A stretch of 64,000 nucleotides of DNA, from contig NZ_CP124613.1 in NCBI RefSeq assembly GCF_029958905.1, positions 682,001 through 746,000 on the forward strand, given 5' to 3'. Both the position numbers and the translations under genes were made by a program. This document shows, piece after piece, positions 56,149 through 64,000 of this stretch. Source of the stretch: Vibrio sp. YMD68. GTDB lineage: Bacteria; Pseudomonadota; Gammaproteobacteria; Enterobacterales; Vibrionaceae. The notes below the pieces were generated by a model. It did not search any database. It was given only the letters and a program-made list of their open reading frames with translations, and was not told where the DNA came from. Each line of letters starts with the position of its first letter. Position 1 is the stretch's first letter.

Positions 56149-56309
56149 ATGAGGTTGGGGTGCGATAAAAAAGTCGTGTTTTTGAGCGGTTTTTAGACTT
56201 AAGGCACATGAATCTCTGTGGACAATGCCAAGCAAAGACCGAACTAAAAATAAAAAAAGCCCATGATTCGGGGGAATACATGGGCTTATAAAGTGAGACT
56301 ATGCGTGCT

Positions 56310-58070
56310 CTATTTTGCTGTTTCGAGTTGTCGAGCACCAGTCTTAGAAGCATTGACAAGTAGAATACCTACCGTCAGAACGATGGAGCCACATAACAAG
56401 AACAGTAAGCGCCCGGTTGGCTCGTTTGGAATCAGAGCCATCGCTAGGATACCGAAACCTGCTGTGCTGATAAGTTTACCTAGCATTGCACGCTGTTTAG
56501 TATCAAGGTCTTTTTGTTCTGCGCCTTCTGAAACGACAGGAGTGTTCCAGTTAATGAACAGTTGATCGACTTCTTTTTCACGCTCAGCGGTTAGGCCTTT
56601 ATAGAACAGAGACGTTAGCATGAAGTAGCCACCAGTGAACACGACGTGCGCAGCCAAGCTTAGGCCTACTTTCAAGTCATTCCATTCACGACTGGTTAGT
56701 TCTTGTTCCATTCCAAATAGGTTTTCGATGTGCTCAGCTTGCAGCGTGATACCGAAAATGTAAGAAACAAAACCTGCGACAACCAGTGTTGACCAACCTG
56801 ACCAGTCAGGAGTCTTGCGGATCCACATACCTAGTAGAGGCGGGATAAGCATTGGGAAGCCGATTAAAGAACCCACGTTCATGACGATGTCAAATAGGCT
56901 TAGATGACGCAGCGAGTTAATGAATAAGCCGATACTAATAATTAGAAGACCCATAGCAATGGTGGTGACTTTACTTACAATAACCAATTCGCGTTGAGTT
57001 GCGTCTTTGCGCAGGATAGGGCTGTAGAAGTTCATAACGAAGATACCCGCGTTACGGTTCAAGCCGGAGTCCATTGAAGACATGGTTGCTGCAAACATAG
57101 CTGACATTAACAGACCAACCATACCCGCTGGCATTACGTTTTGTACGAATGCAAGGTAAGCAGCGTCGCCCGCTTTGTCACCCATTGAAGCATATTGTAG
57201 AGCAAAATCTGGCATGAATGCGCTTACATACCAAGGGGGTAGGAACCAGATTAGTGGGCCAACAACCATTAAGATACAAGCAAGGCCTGCTGCTTTACGA
57301 GCGTTCTCACTGTCTTTTGCACAAAGGTAACGGTAAGCGTTGATGCTGTTGTTCATCACGCCGAACTGCTTAACGAAGATAAACACAACCCAAAGAATAA
57401 AGATGCTGACGTAGTTTAGGTTATTACCTAACATGAAGTCGCCATCGAAGTTCGCAACGATGTTTGAAATGCCACCACCGTGGAAGTATGCCGCAACCGC
57501 ACAGGTAATAGTAACTGCCATGATAACAAGCATTTGCATGAAATCAGAAGCGACAACAGCCCATGAGCCACCGGTTACCGCCATGGCGACAAGAACAAGC
57601 CCGGTTACAATGATGGTGGTTTCCATCGGGATATTGAATACAGCGGCAACGAAGATAGCCAGACCGTTCAGCCAAATGCCCGCTGAAATCAAGCTGTCAG
57701 GCATGCCGGCCCAAGTAAATGCTTGCTCAGAAGCTTTACCGAAACGTTGGCGAATGGCTTCAATGGCTGTAACAACACGTAATTGGCGAAATTTCGGTGC
57801 GAAATACATGTAATTCATGAAGTAGCCAAATGCGTTGGCTAAGAAGAGGATTACAATGACAAAGCCATCACTGAATGCGCGTCCTGCGGCTCCGGTAAAC
57901 GTCCATGCTGAAAATTGTGTCATGAATGCAGTTGCACCTACCATCCACCACAACATTTTACCGCCTCCTCTGAAGTAATCACTGGTCGAGGTTGTGAATT
58001 TACGGAACATCCAACCAATAGCGATTAAGAAAAAGAAGTAGGCAAGAACAACAAGAGTTTCGATAGTCAT
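56310..58070 (-). CDS. toaB: Sodium:solute symporter (SSS) family transporter, probably for alginate oligomers
   Basis: A 586-residue inner-membrane protein with about 13-14 helices of the SSS/LeuT-fold family. It starts MTIETLVVLAYFFFLIAIGWMF and has the conserved DYFRGGGKMLWWMVG in the first loop and SAMFAATMSSMDSGLN (sodium site region). V. splendidus uses similar SSS carriers (ToaA/B/C) to import oligoalginate. The position between oalA and eda supports the assignment; the precise symbol is uncertain. It has its own promoter region with two operator-like sites upstream. Confidence 0.87.
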   Translation of the reverse strand: MTIETLVVLAYFFFLIAIGWMFRKFTTSTSDYFRGGGKMLWWMVGATAFMTQFSAWTFTGAAGRAFSDGFVIVILFLANAFGYFMNYMYFAPKFRQLRVVTAIEAIRQRFGKASEQAFTWAGMPDSLISAGIWLNGLAIFVAAVFNIPMETTIIVTGLVLVAMAVTGGSWAVVASDFMQMLVIMAVTITCAVAAYFHGGGISNIVANFDGDFMLGNNLNYVSIFILWVVFIFVKQFGVMNNSINAYRYLCAKDSENARKAAGLACILMVVGPLIWFLPPWYVSAFMPDFALQYASMGDKAGDAAYLAFVQNVMPAGMVGLLMSAMFAATMSSMDSGLNRNAGIFVMNFYSPILRKDATQRELVIVSKVTTIAMGLLIISIGLFINSLRHLSLFDIVMNVGSLIGFPMLIPPLLGMWIRKTPDWSGWSTLVVAGFVSYIFGITLQAEHIENLFGMEQELTSREWNDLKVGLSLAAHVVFTGGYFMLTSLFYKGLTAEREKEVDQLFINWNTPVVSEGAEQKDLDTKQRAMLGKLISTAGFGILAMALIPNEPTGRLLFLLCGSIVLTVGILLVNASKTGARQLETAK

Positions 58071-58131
58071 TTTTACAGCCTTTTAGGTTTGATAATTAAC
58101 TGCTGTCTAGATTACTCCAATTTAATTTTAT

Positions 58132-58142
58132 TTGTACTACAA
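58132..58142. promoter_or_regulatory. Operator-like palindrome upstream of the symporter gene
   Basis: TTGTACTACAA, exact palindromic arms with a central C; 62 bases upstream of the start codon. Confidence 0.7.
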
Positions 58143-58281
58143 TAAGCCTTTATCGTGATCGGTTTCTCATGTTTTTACGGAAAAGATTGAGCGAAATCAT
58201 ACGAGAGGGTCGGGTTTAAAGCCATAAAACAAAAGGTTTAACACGTGGCGCACTAAAGTTTAACAATAAATAACAGCTATA

Positions 58282-58292
58282 TAATAATACAA
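58282..58292. promoter_or_regulatory. Weak second operator-like site upstream of the symporter gene
   Basis: TAATAATACAA matches TTGTANTACAA at 9 of 11 positions; the left arm is poor. Confidence 0.3.
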
Positions 58293-58514
58293 TATTATCT
58301 ATTTATTGTTCTCGATACCCGTAAGTAGAGAACCTCAATGGGAAACTCTACCTTCTGTATCCTATACCATTTATCTACATCAAAAGCTTAGGGCGGATTC
58401 TTGCAGCAACTTGCTGGGAATTTTGACAAGGAAGAGGATTGGATATGCAGTCATTTTATCTCGAACAAAATTGAACCGTGAAAGATCAACATGCTCTAGT
58501 TATCTTGCACATAT

Positions 58515-58539
58515 AAAAAACGAGCCAATTGGCTCGTTT
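58515..58539 (-). terminator. Intrinsic terminator of the kdgF-kdgK-eda operon
   Basis: AAACGAGCC-AATT-GGCTCGTTT with an A run on the plus-strand left that gives a T tract on the minus strand; 28 bases after the eda stop. Confidence 0.9.
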
Positions 58540-58566
58540 GTCGGATATGAGGATAGGAAAAAGCGT

Positions 58567-59190
58567 TTAACTTACGTGCTTAACCGCATCGCGAACCAGT
58601 TCACCAAGCTCGTCCCATTTACCTTCATCCATAAGCTTCGTCGGAACCATCCAAGTGCCGCCACATGCAAGCACTGAAGGAATTGAAAGGTACTCATCTA
58701 CATTCTTAAGGCTAACACCACCTGTCGGCATAAAGCTGACTGGGTAAACAGCGGTTAGTGCTTTCAGCATGCCAACACCACCTGATGGCTCAGCAGGGAA
58801 GAATTTTAGAGTACGTAGACCCATCTCCATTGCTTGCTCAACAAGGCTAGGGTTATTAACACCAGGAACGATAGCAACGCCTTTGTCTAAGCAGTACTGA
58901 ACGGTACGCGGGTTAAAGCCTGGGCTTACAATGAAGTCAACGCCGGCATCGATAGATGCATCAACTTGCTCATTGGTTAACACCGTGCCAGAACCGATCA
59001 GCATATCTGGGAATTCTTTACGCATCACGCGGATCGCTTCAATAGCACACTCAGTACGTAACGTGATTTCAGCACAAGGCATCCCGTTTTCTACTAAGGC
59101 GCGTCCTAGTGGAATGGCGTCTTCTACTTTATTGATTGCGATAACGGGAATGACTTTCAGGTTTGCTAACTGTTCATTTAGTGTTGTCAT
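58567..59190 (-). CDS. eda: KDPG aldolase (2-keto-3-deoxy-6-phosphogluconate aldolase)
   Basis: Splits KDPG to pyruvate and glyceraldehyde-3-phosphate, the last step of alginate monomer use and of the Entner-Doudoroff path. The 207 residues cover the class I aldolase barrel: E41 (EITLRT, E45 in E. coli) and the Schiff-base lysine K129 (LRTLKFFPAE, K133 in E. coli). Last gene of the kdgF-kdgK-eda operon, 57 bases after kdgK, followed by a terminator. Confidence 0.96.
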   Translation of the reverse strand: MTTLNEQLANLKVIPVIAINKVEDAIPLGRALVENGMPCAEITLRTECAIEAIRVMRKEFPDMLIGSGTVLTNEQVDASIDAGVDFIVSPGFNPRTVQYCLDKGVAIVPGVNNPSLVEQAMEMGLRTLKFFPAEPSGGVGMLKALTAVYPVSFMPTGGVSLKNVDEYLSIPSVLACGGTWMVPTKLMDEGKWDELGELVRDAVKHVS

Positions 59191-59247
59191 GACGGTATTC
59201 TCTTGTCTGTTTTTGGGCTTAGCGGTTTCACTAAGCCTCGCTAAAAA

Positions 59248-60180
59248 TTATAAGGAAAGGTCTGGCATTGCATCAATTGGGATAATCGCGCCTTGATACT
59301 GAATCACAGTACCGGCGACACAGTGACCAGCAAAAGCCGCTTCTCGTGGATTACCACCGCACAAACGTTTTGCTAAGAATCCTGCGCTGAACGAATCGCC
59401 CGCTGCGGTTGTATCGACAATGGACGTCACTTTGTTTGGCGAAACGTAAGACGCATTGTCACCATCGACAACTAAACAGTCATCTCCACCACGCTTTATG
59501 ACGATCTCTTTGACACCCGCTTTGGCTGTACGATCAATGCATTGCTCCACATCATCGTCGCCGTAAAGCTCTTGCTCGTCGTCGAAAGTAAGCAGTGCTG
59601 TATCGGTTAGGCTAAGCATTTTCGTGTACTGGGTTTGCGCTTCTTCTTGACTCGCCCAAAGTTTAGGACGGTAGTTGTTGTCGAAGAATACTTGTCCACC
59701 TTTTGCTTTAAATTGCTCAAGCATGTTGAAAAGAACGCTCCGGCCATTTTCAGTTAAGATAGCCAACGTAATACCACTTAGGTACACAGCATCAAACTCT
59801 AGCAATGATCCTACAAGCGCTTCGGCGTTGCTTTGGTCGAATAAGTAACGAGCCGCTGCGTCGTTTCTCCAGTAAAAGAAGCTACGCTCACCAGTACTAT
59901 CGGTTTCAATGTAGTAAAGACCTGGTTGTTTGTCATCCATGCGGTTGACAAGGCGAGTATCAATACCTTCACTTTGCCATGCTGAAAGCATATCAGAGCT
60001 AAAAGAGTCTTGCCCTAACGCAGTAACATAACTGGTCTTAACATTGCGTGTTTTTGTTAAGCGAGAAAGATAAAGTGCGGTGTTAAGCGTGTCGCCGCCA
60101 AATGCTTGTTTAAGCCCTTCTTCTTTAGTTTGTAGCTCCACCATGCACTCGCCAATGACTGCGATGTTAAATGATTTCAT
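59248..60180 (-). CDS. kdgK: 2-keto-3-deoxygluconate kinase
   Basis: A 310-residue PfkB-family sugar kinase that phosphorylates KDG to KDPG. The N-terminal FGGDTLNTALYLSRL and the C-terminal DTTAAGDSFSAGFLAK (catalytic Asp, anion hole) are clear. Middle gene of the operon, 32 bases after kdgF, giving the substrate of eda. Confidence 0.95.
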   Translation of the reverse strand: MKSFNIAVIGECMVELQTKEEGLKQAFGGDTLNTALYLSRLTKTRNVKTSYVTALGQDSFSSDMLSAWQSEGIDTRLVNRMDDKQPGLYYIETDSTGERSFFYWRNDAAARYLFDQSNAEALVGSLLEFDAVYLSGITLAILTENGRSVLFNMLEQFKAKGGQVFFDNNYRPKLWASQEEAQTQYTKMLSLTDTALLTFDDEQELYGDDDVEQCIDRTAKAGVKEIVIKRGGDDCLVVDGDNASYVSPNKVTSIVDTTAAGDSFSAGFLAKRLCGGNPREAAFAGHCVAGTVIQYQGAIIPIDAMPDLSL

Positions 60181-60212
60181 GTAAGTACCTTAGCAACTGA
60201 CATTGCGCTAGA

Positions 60213-60548
60213 TTATTTTAAGAAGTCTGCACGTAGCGGTGAAAAAGCATCAAGCAGAATGCTGTCTTGCTCTAGGGCAACGGCACCGTGCATCACGTTT
60301 TTAGGCGCAATGTAAGCATCGCCAGCTTTGAGTACTTTTTTCACGCCATCGATTTCAGCTTCAAAGCTTCCGCTGACGACATAACCAATTTGGTCATGAA
60401 TATCGTGAGTGTGTGGTGCACCAATAGCGCCTTTGTCAAAGCAAAGATGAACGAGCATTAATTCGTCTGTGTAACCAACGATCTTACGTTTAATACCACC
60501 GCCAACTTCTTCCCAAGGGGTTTCTTGAATAGAAAAGAAAGGATTCAT
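60213..60548 (-). CDS. kdgF: KdgF, uronate ring-opening cupin
   Basis: A 111-residue single-cupin protein that speeds linearisation of 4,5-unsaturated monouronates to DEH in the pectin and alginate pathways. Metal-binding residues sit in GAPHTHDIHDQIGYVVSGSFEAEI. The start is ATG 60548, with GGAG nine bases upstream; the TTG at 60563 lies ahead of that site and is rejected. First gene of the operon; its promoter -35 region overlaps an operator palindrome. Confidence 0.92.
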   Translation of the reverse strand: MNPFFSIQETPWEEVGGGIKRKIVGYTDELMLVHLCFDKGAIGAPHTHDIHDQIGYVVSGSFEAEIDGVKKVLKAGDAYIAPKNVMHGAVALEQDSILLDAFSPLRADFLK

Positions 60549-60599
60549 ACTGGTGTTCTCCAAAACTGATTACGGGTTCTATATTGATTGCTAGGTATC

Positions 60600-60628
60600 A
60601 TAATAGATAAAAACCAATTGTAATACAA
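60600..60628 (-). promoter_or_regulatory. kdgF promoter with an operator on its -35 element
   Basis: On the minus strand: TTGTAT (60628-60623), 17 bases, TATTAT (60605-60600). The exact palindrome TTGTAATACAA (60618-60628) covers the -35 element and part of the spacer. A partial CRP-like sequence (TGTGA-6-TCAAG at 60643-60658) lies upstream of it. Confidence 0.65.
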
Positions 60629-60799
60629 TATAGTTAATATTGTGTGATGTTCATCAAGGTGATGTCACTATTCCTAAGCACAGAAAGCCATCGTCATGAT
60701 GTAATTTCGGATTGTAAAGTCTTTATGCGTGAGGCGTTGGTGCTCTTGTTGTGACGTTAATCATTGTTTTGCGACGATTCGCTATCCTGTTCAGTAATA

Positions 60800-60828
60800 T
60801 TGTATTACTTTATTGCGAGTATTATACT
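60800..60828 (+). promoter_or_regulatory. oalB promoter with an operator on its -35 element
   Basis: TTGTAT (60800-60805), 17 bases, TATACT (60823-60828). The palindrome TTGTATTACTT (60800-60810, 9 of 11 matches to TTGTANTACAA) covers the -35 element. A second palindrome, AGTATTATACT (60818-60828), overlaps the -10. Confidence 0.65.
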
Positions 60829-60857
60829 AACACTCTAATTTGACGGTGATGGCAACC

Positions 60858-63029
60858 ATGACGATACAACCTATTTTGTTTACCAGTGAGGAAATCGAGC
60901 AACTTCACCAAGAGGTTGGGCACCCTACCATAATGGGTAAGGCGATCGCTAAGAACATTGAGGCGCTTGAATCGTTTATGAGTTTGCCCTTGGATGTTCC
61001 TGGTCATGGTGATGGTGGGAGCTATGAGCACAACCGTCATAAAGATAACTACACGTATATGAACATAGCCGGCCGCCTTTTTGTGATTACAAAAGAGCAA
61101 AAATACGCCGATTTTGTGGTTAGATTGCTAGAGCAATACACCGACAAGTATCTCGGTCTCGGTTACCAGATTCAAAAAAATACCAATCCGACAGGTCGCT
61201 TGTTTCATCAAATTCTTAATGAGCACGGCTGGCTACTGTTTACTAGTATTGCTTATTCTTGTGTCGCCTCAACAATGACCGAAGAACAGCGGCAACGTAT
61301 CGTTGAGCGTCTTTTTATGCCTATGATTGAAATGAGTATTGAAAAATACGCGCATCGTTTTGATCACATTCACAACCATGGCGTCTGGGCCGTTGCTGCG
61401 GTCGGTGCGTGCGCCGTTGCCATCGGAAAATTAGAGTATCTAGATATGGCGGTGTACGGCAAAGAGCGTAACGCTACTAGCGGATTTTTAGATCAAGTTT
61501 CGAACCTTTTTTCACCCTCAGGCTACTACTTGGAAGGACCTTATTACTCACGGTTTACCATTCGCCCGTTGGTTCTGTTCGCTGAAATTATTCACCGCCA
61601 TCTGCCTGAGGTTGATATCTACCGCTATAAAAATGGCCTGGTTGGTAAAACGGTTCAAGCATTACTTGCTACGGCCTATCCAAATGGCGTGTTTCCCGCA
61701 CTCAATGATGCATCACAAAGCATGAGCATTAATGATGCTGGCGTTCAAGTGGCCGTGAGTGTTTACGCAAAACACTATGAACTGGATGATAACATTCTAG
61801 GCATGGCAAAGATTCAAGGTGGAGTGTGGATGAACGCTTGCGGCCTTGAGCTCTCTAATGCTTATGAGCGTGCATCGAAAGAGCGCGATATCGGTCTACC
61901 TAACTGGCCGAGCATGCAATTAAGTGAAGGTCCACATGGCGACCAAGGAGCACAGGGTTTTATCCGTATGCAGGATAAACAAGGCGATGTGACCCAATTG
62001 GTGATGAACTACGGCCAGCACGGCATGGGCCACGGTCACTTCGACACCCTGGGTATTACACTCTTTAATCGTGGCCATGAAGTGCTGCGCGAATACGGGT
62101 TTGCTCGTTGGATAAACGTTGAACCTAAATTTGGTGGTCGTTATCTACCTGAAAACCCATCGTATGCACGTCAAACCATTGCGCACAATAGCGTGACTAT
62201 CGATGAAACTTGTCAGAATAATTTTGATGTTGAACGCGCGGACTCTGTGCATGGTATACCGCACTTCTTTAACGTTGATGATAGTAACATCAAAGGCATG
62301 AGCGCATTTGCGAACGCTCACCATGATGGTTTTGAGCAGCAACGCAGTGCTTTTCTTCTCAATCTAGAGGAATTAGAAGCGCCTCTTTTGATTGACCTAT
62401 ATCGACTCGCCGGAGAAGGAGAGCATCAATACGATTATTCTCATCAATATGGTGGTCAAATCATACACACTAACTTTGCCTATGAGACATTCCAAGAACT
62501 GAAGACCCTAGGCGATGACAACGGCTATCAGCACCTTTGGAAGGTGGCGCAAGGGCAAGCCAATGAACTGGCATTAGTGAGCTGGCTCCAAGACAACAGT
62601 TACAACACTTGGCTTGGTACGAGTTCAAACAATAATGCGGAAGTGATTTTTACTCGCAGTGGGGCAAACGATCCTAGCTTTAACCTGCGCTGTGAGCCTG
62701 CATTCATTTTGCGTAGCCGAGGCGAATCCACCTTATTTGCGTCAGTACTTGAAACACATGGCTATTTCAACGAAGAGTTTGAACAGTCTGTTAATGCGCG
62801 TGGTCAAGTACAAAACATTCAAGTGATTGGGCACAGTGACATCGCTTCCATCATTGAAATCACGACAAAGAAATCAGTTATTACCCTGATGATCAGCAAC
62901 CAGGCTGATGCATCAGGTGAAACCAAACACCAAGTAGAATTTAACGATAAAACATACAGCTGGACAGGCTACTACTCACTAGACATCTCTATTTCAGAAG
63001 TAGCGACGTCAAAGCAGGAGAATAAATAA
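60858..63029 (+). CDS. oalB: PL17-family oligoalginate lyase (first copy)
   Basis: A 723-residue exolyase of polysaccharide lyase family 17: an N-terminal (alpha/alpha) barrel and a C-terminal beta-sandwich. Candidate catalytic residues are Asn-His in IHNHGVW (about N173, H174) and Tyr in EGPYYSRF (about Y229/Y230), consistent with the family mechanism. It has no signal peptide, so it acts in the cytoplasm on imported oligomers. The start is uncertain: ATG 60858 aligns with the next gene's N-terminus, whereas TTG 60840 and ATG 60849 add residues without a ribosome site. Its stop overlaps the start of the second PL17 gene by one base. Confidence 0.92.
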   Translation: MTIQPILFTSEEIEQLHQEVGHPTIMGKAIAKNIEALESFMSLPLDVPGHGDGGSYEHNRHKDNYTYMNIAGRLFVITKEQKYADFVVRLLEQYTDKYLGLGYQIQKNTNPTGRLFHQILNEHGWLLFTSIAYSCVASTMTEEQRQRIVERLFMPMIEMSIEKYAHRFDHIHNHGVWAVAAVGACAVAIGKLEYLDMAVYGKERNATSGFLDQVSNLFSPSGYYLEGPYYSRFTIRPLVLFAEIIHRHLPEVDIYRYKNGLVGKTVQALLATAYPNGVFPALNDASQSMSINDAGVQVAVSVYAKHYELDDNILGMAKIQGGVWMNACGLELSNAYERASKERDIGLPNWPSMQLSEGPHGDQGAQGFIRMQDKQGDVTQLVMNYGQHGMGHGHFDTLGITLFNRGHEVLREYGFARWINVEPKFGGRYLPENPSYARQTIAHNSVTIDETCQNNFDVERADSVHGIPHFFNVDDSNIKGMSAFANAHHDGFEQQRSAFLLNLEELEAPLLIDLYRLAGEGEHQYDYSHQYGGQIIHTNFAYETFQELKTLGDDNGYQHLWKVAQGQANELALVSWLQDNSYNTWLGTSSNNNAEVIFTRSGANDPSFNLRCEPAFILRSRGESTLFASVLETHGYFNEEFEQSVNARGQVQNIQVIGHSDIASIIEITTKKSVITLMISNQADASGETKHQVEFNDKTYSWTGYYSLDISISEVATSKQENK

Positions 63030-64000
63030 TGAGCTATCAACCACAAGCTTATCAACCGCTATTAATGAACTTTGAGGAAGCAGCGGAACTTCGTAAAGAT
63101 CTTGGCAAGGATAGCCTATTAGGAAAAGCGTTATCACGTGATATCGCTCAAACAGATGCTTACATGACTGAAGTTGGCATCGAAGTCCCTGGACACGGTG
63201 AAGGTGGGGGTTACGAACATAACCGCCATAAGCAAAACTACATACACATGGATTTAGCGGGTCGTTTATTCCTGATCACTGAAGAAGCGAAATACCGTGA
63301 TTACATTGTAGAAATGCTAACGGCGTACGCGAAAGTGTACCCAACGCTTGAAAGCAATGTGAGTAAAGATACGAACCCACCGGGCAAGATTTTCCACCAA
63401 ACATTAAACGAAAACATGTGGATGCTTTACGCGTCATGTGCATACAGCTGTGTTTACCATACGCTTGAAGACGATCAGAAAACGTTGATTGAAACGGATC
63501 TGTTTAAGCAAATGATTGACCTTTTCGTTGTAACTTACGGCCATGACTTTGACATCGTTCACAACCACGGTTTGTGGGCTGTTGCCGCGGTTGGTATCTG
63601 TGGTTACGCAATCAACGATCAAGAGTCTGTAGACAAAGCCATGTACGGCTTGAAGTTGGACAAAGTGAGCGGCGGTTTCTTAGCGCAACTCGACCAACTG
63701 TTCTCGCCAGACGGCTACTACATGGAAGGTCCTTACTACCACCGTTTCTCTCTGCGTCCAATCTACCTGTTCGCAGAAGCGATTGAACGTCGTCAGCCAG
63801 AAATTGGCATCTACGAGTTCAACGACTCAGTCATTAAGACCACATCTTACGCGGTATTTAAAACAGCTTTCCCAGACGGTTCATTGCCTGCTTGTAACGA
63901 TTCATCGAAAACGATCTCTATCAACGATGAAGGCGTAGTGATGGCAACCTCTGTGTGTTTCCACCGTTACGAGCAAGCCGAAACGCTTCTTGCGATGGCG
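63029..64000 (+). CDS. oalC: PL17-family oligoalginate lyase (second copy), 5' part, cut by the window end
   Basis: 324 codons are visible to the edge with no stop. The protein starts MSYQPQAYQPLLMNFEEA and keeps the same blocks as the first copy: PGHGEGGGYEHNRHKQN, NPPGKIFHQTLNE, IVHNHGLWAVAAVGI (Asn-His) and MEGPYYHRFSLRP (Tyr). The ATG at 63029 overlaps the preceding stop (TAATG) and has AGGAG eight bases upstream, so both lyases are made from one transcript. The two copies differ enough to expect different substrate preference (M- or G-rich oligomers), which is inference. Confidence 0.92.
   Translation, partial: MSYQPQAYQPLLMNFEEAAELRKDLGKDSLLGKALSRDIAQTDAYMTEVGIEVPGHGEGGGYEHNRHKQNYIHMDLAGRLFLITEEAKYRDYIVEMLTAYAKVYPTLESNVSKDTNPPGKIFHQTLNENMWMLYASCAYSCVYHTLEDDQKTLIETDLFKQMIDLFVVTYGHDFDIVHNHGLWAVAAVGICGYAINDQESVDKAMYGLKLDKVSGGFLAQLDQLFSPDGYYMEGPYYHRFSLRPIYLFAEAIERRQPEIGIYEFNDSVIKTTSYAVFKTAFPDGSLPACNDSSKTISINDEGVVMATSVCFHRYEQAETLLAMA

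Larger units (their letters stand above)
58071..58566. other. Intergenic region with the symporter promoter and eda terminator
   Basis: 496 bases, AT-rich. It contains operator-like sites at 58132-58142 and, weaker, 58282-58292, and the eda terminator. No coding frame with a ribosome site was seen. Confidence 0.5.

Noticed and set aside
54008..64000. A DEH reductase, an alginate porin or a GntR regulator inside the alginate locus
   Set aside because: None is present in the visible part; the locus continues past the window end.

Overview
The window reads as a Vibrio chromosome segment, most likely from the Splendidus clade. The reasons are moderate GC, Vibrio-typical gene families, and an alginate-degradation locus whose gene content matches what is known from Vibrio splendidus (PL15 and two PL17 oligoalginate lyases, a sodium:solute symporter, KdgF, KDG kinase and KDPG aldolase). 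Several of these genes (guaC, the Bat operon, pyrC) lie on chromosome II in related vibrios, so chromosome II is likely; that is inference. No rRNA, tRNA, CRISPR array, prophage or intact insertion sequence was seen.

Layout. 0-8 kb: the end of a GGDEF protein, then a tightly overlapping six-gene minus-strand operon, moxR - DUF58 - DUF4381 - batA - batB/C - batD. 8-18.3 kb: a small acidic protein and an exporter-rich stretch (three EamA/DMT permeases, one LysE, one MFS) interleaved with pyrC, a YcbX-like MOSC-ferredoxin fusion, two cassette-like small genes and an AraC regulator. 18.5-29.2 kb: a 32-residue membrane micropeptide, a VOC protein, LysR/NmrA and LysR/old-yellow-enzyme pairs, a YdjM-like membrane protein, an M14 peptidase, a DsbA-like protein and a GH13 glycosidase. 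29.3-37.2 kb: a cupin regulator without an HTH, an acyltransferase, a leucine-rich exported protein, YfcZ, a TetR regulator, a response regulator-CheX/PAS pair, guaC with an unusual leader, and a truncated Nudix gene. 37.2-46.3 kb: isochorismatase, two GNATs, a VOC protein, a periplasmic group (His-rich protein, unknown protein, metallo-beta-lactamase-fold hydrolase) divergent from a LysR gene, outer-membrane and glycine-zipper proteins, and a BASS transporter. 46.7-53.7 kb: an AA10 polysaccharide monooxygenase, two WYL-regulator modules with small enzymes, and an AarF kinase. 54-64 kb: the alginate locus.

Alginate locus logic. The symporter imports oligoalginate. The PL15 and PL17 exolyases cut it to unsaturated monomers, and KdgF promotes ring opening to DEH. 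A DEH reductase, not in this window, would give KDG, which KdgK and Eda convert to pyruvate and glyceraldehyde-3-phosphate. Every promoter region carries at least one copy of a palindrome close to TTGTANTACAA. In the divergent kdgF and oalB promoters it sits on a -35 element of the same form. This suggests one GntR-like repressor, whose gene is not in the window.

Two non-genic signals stand out. (1) Many short tandem repeats (6-8 or 15-18 bp periods) lie at gene boundaries, several directly overlapping a stop codon. (2) The guaC leader holds two hairpins that present the same 12-nt sequence, the first being a perfect terminator placed right at the predicted transcription start.
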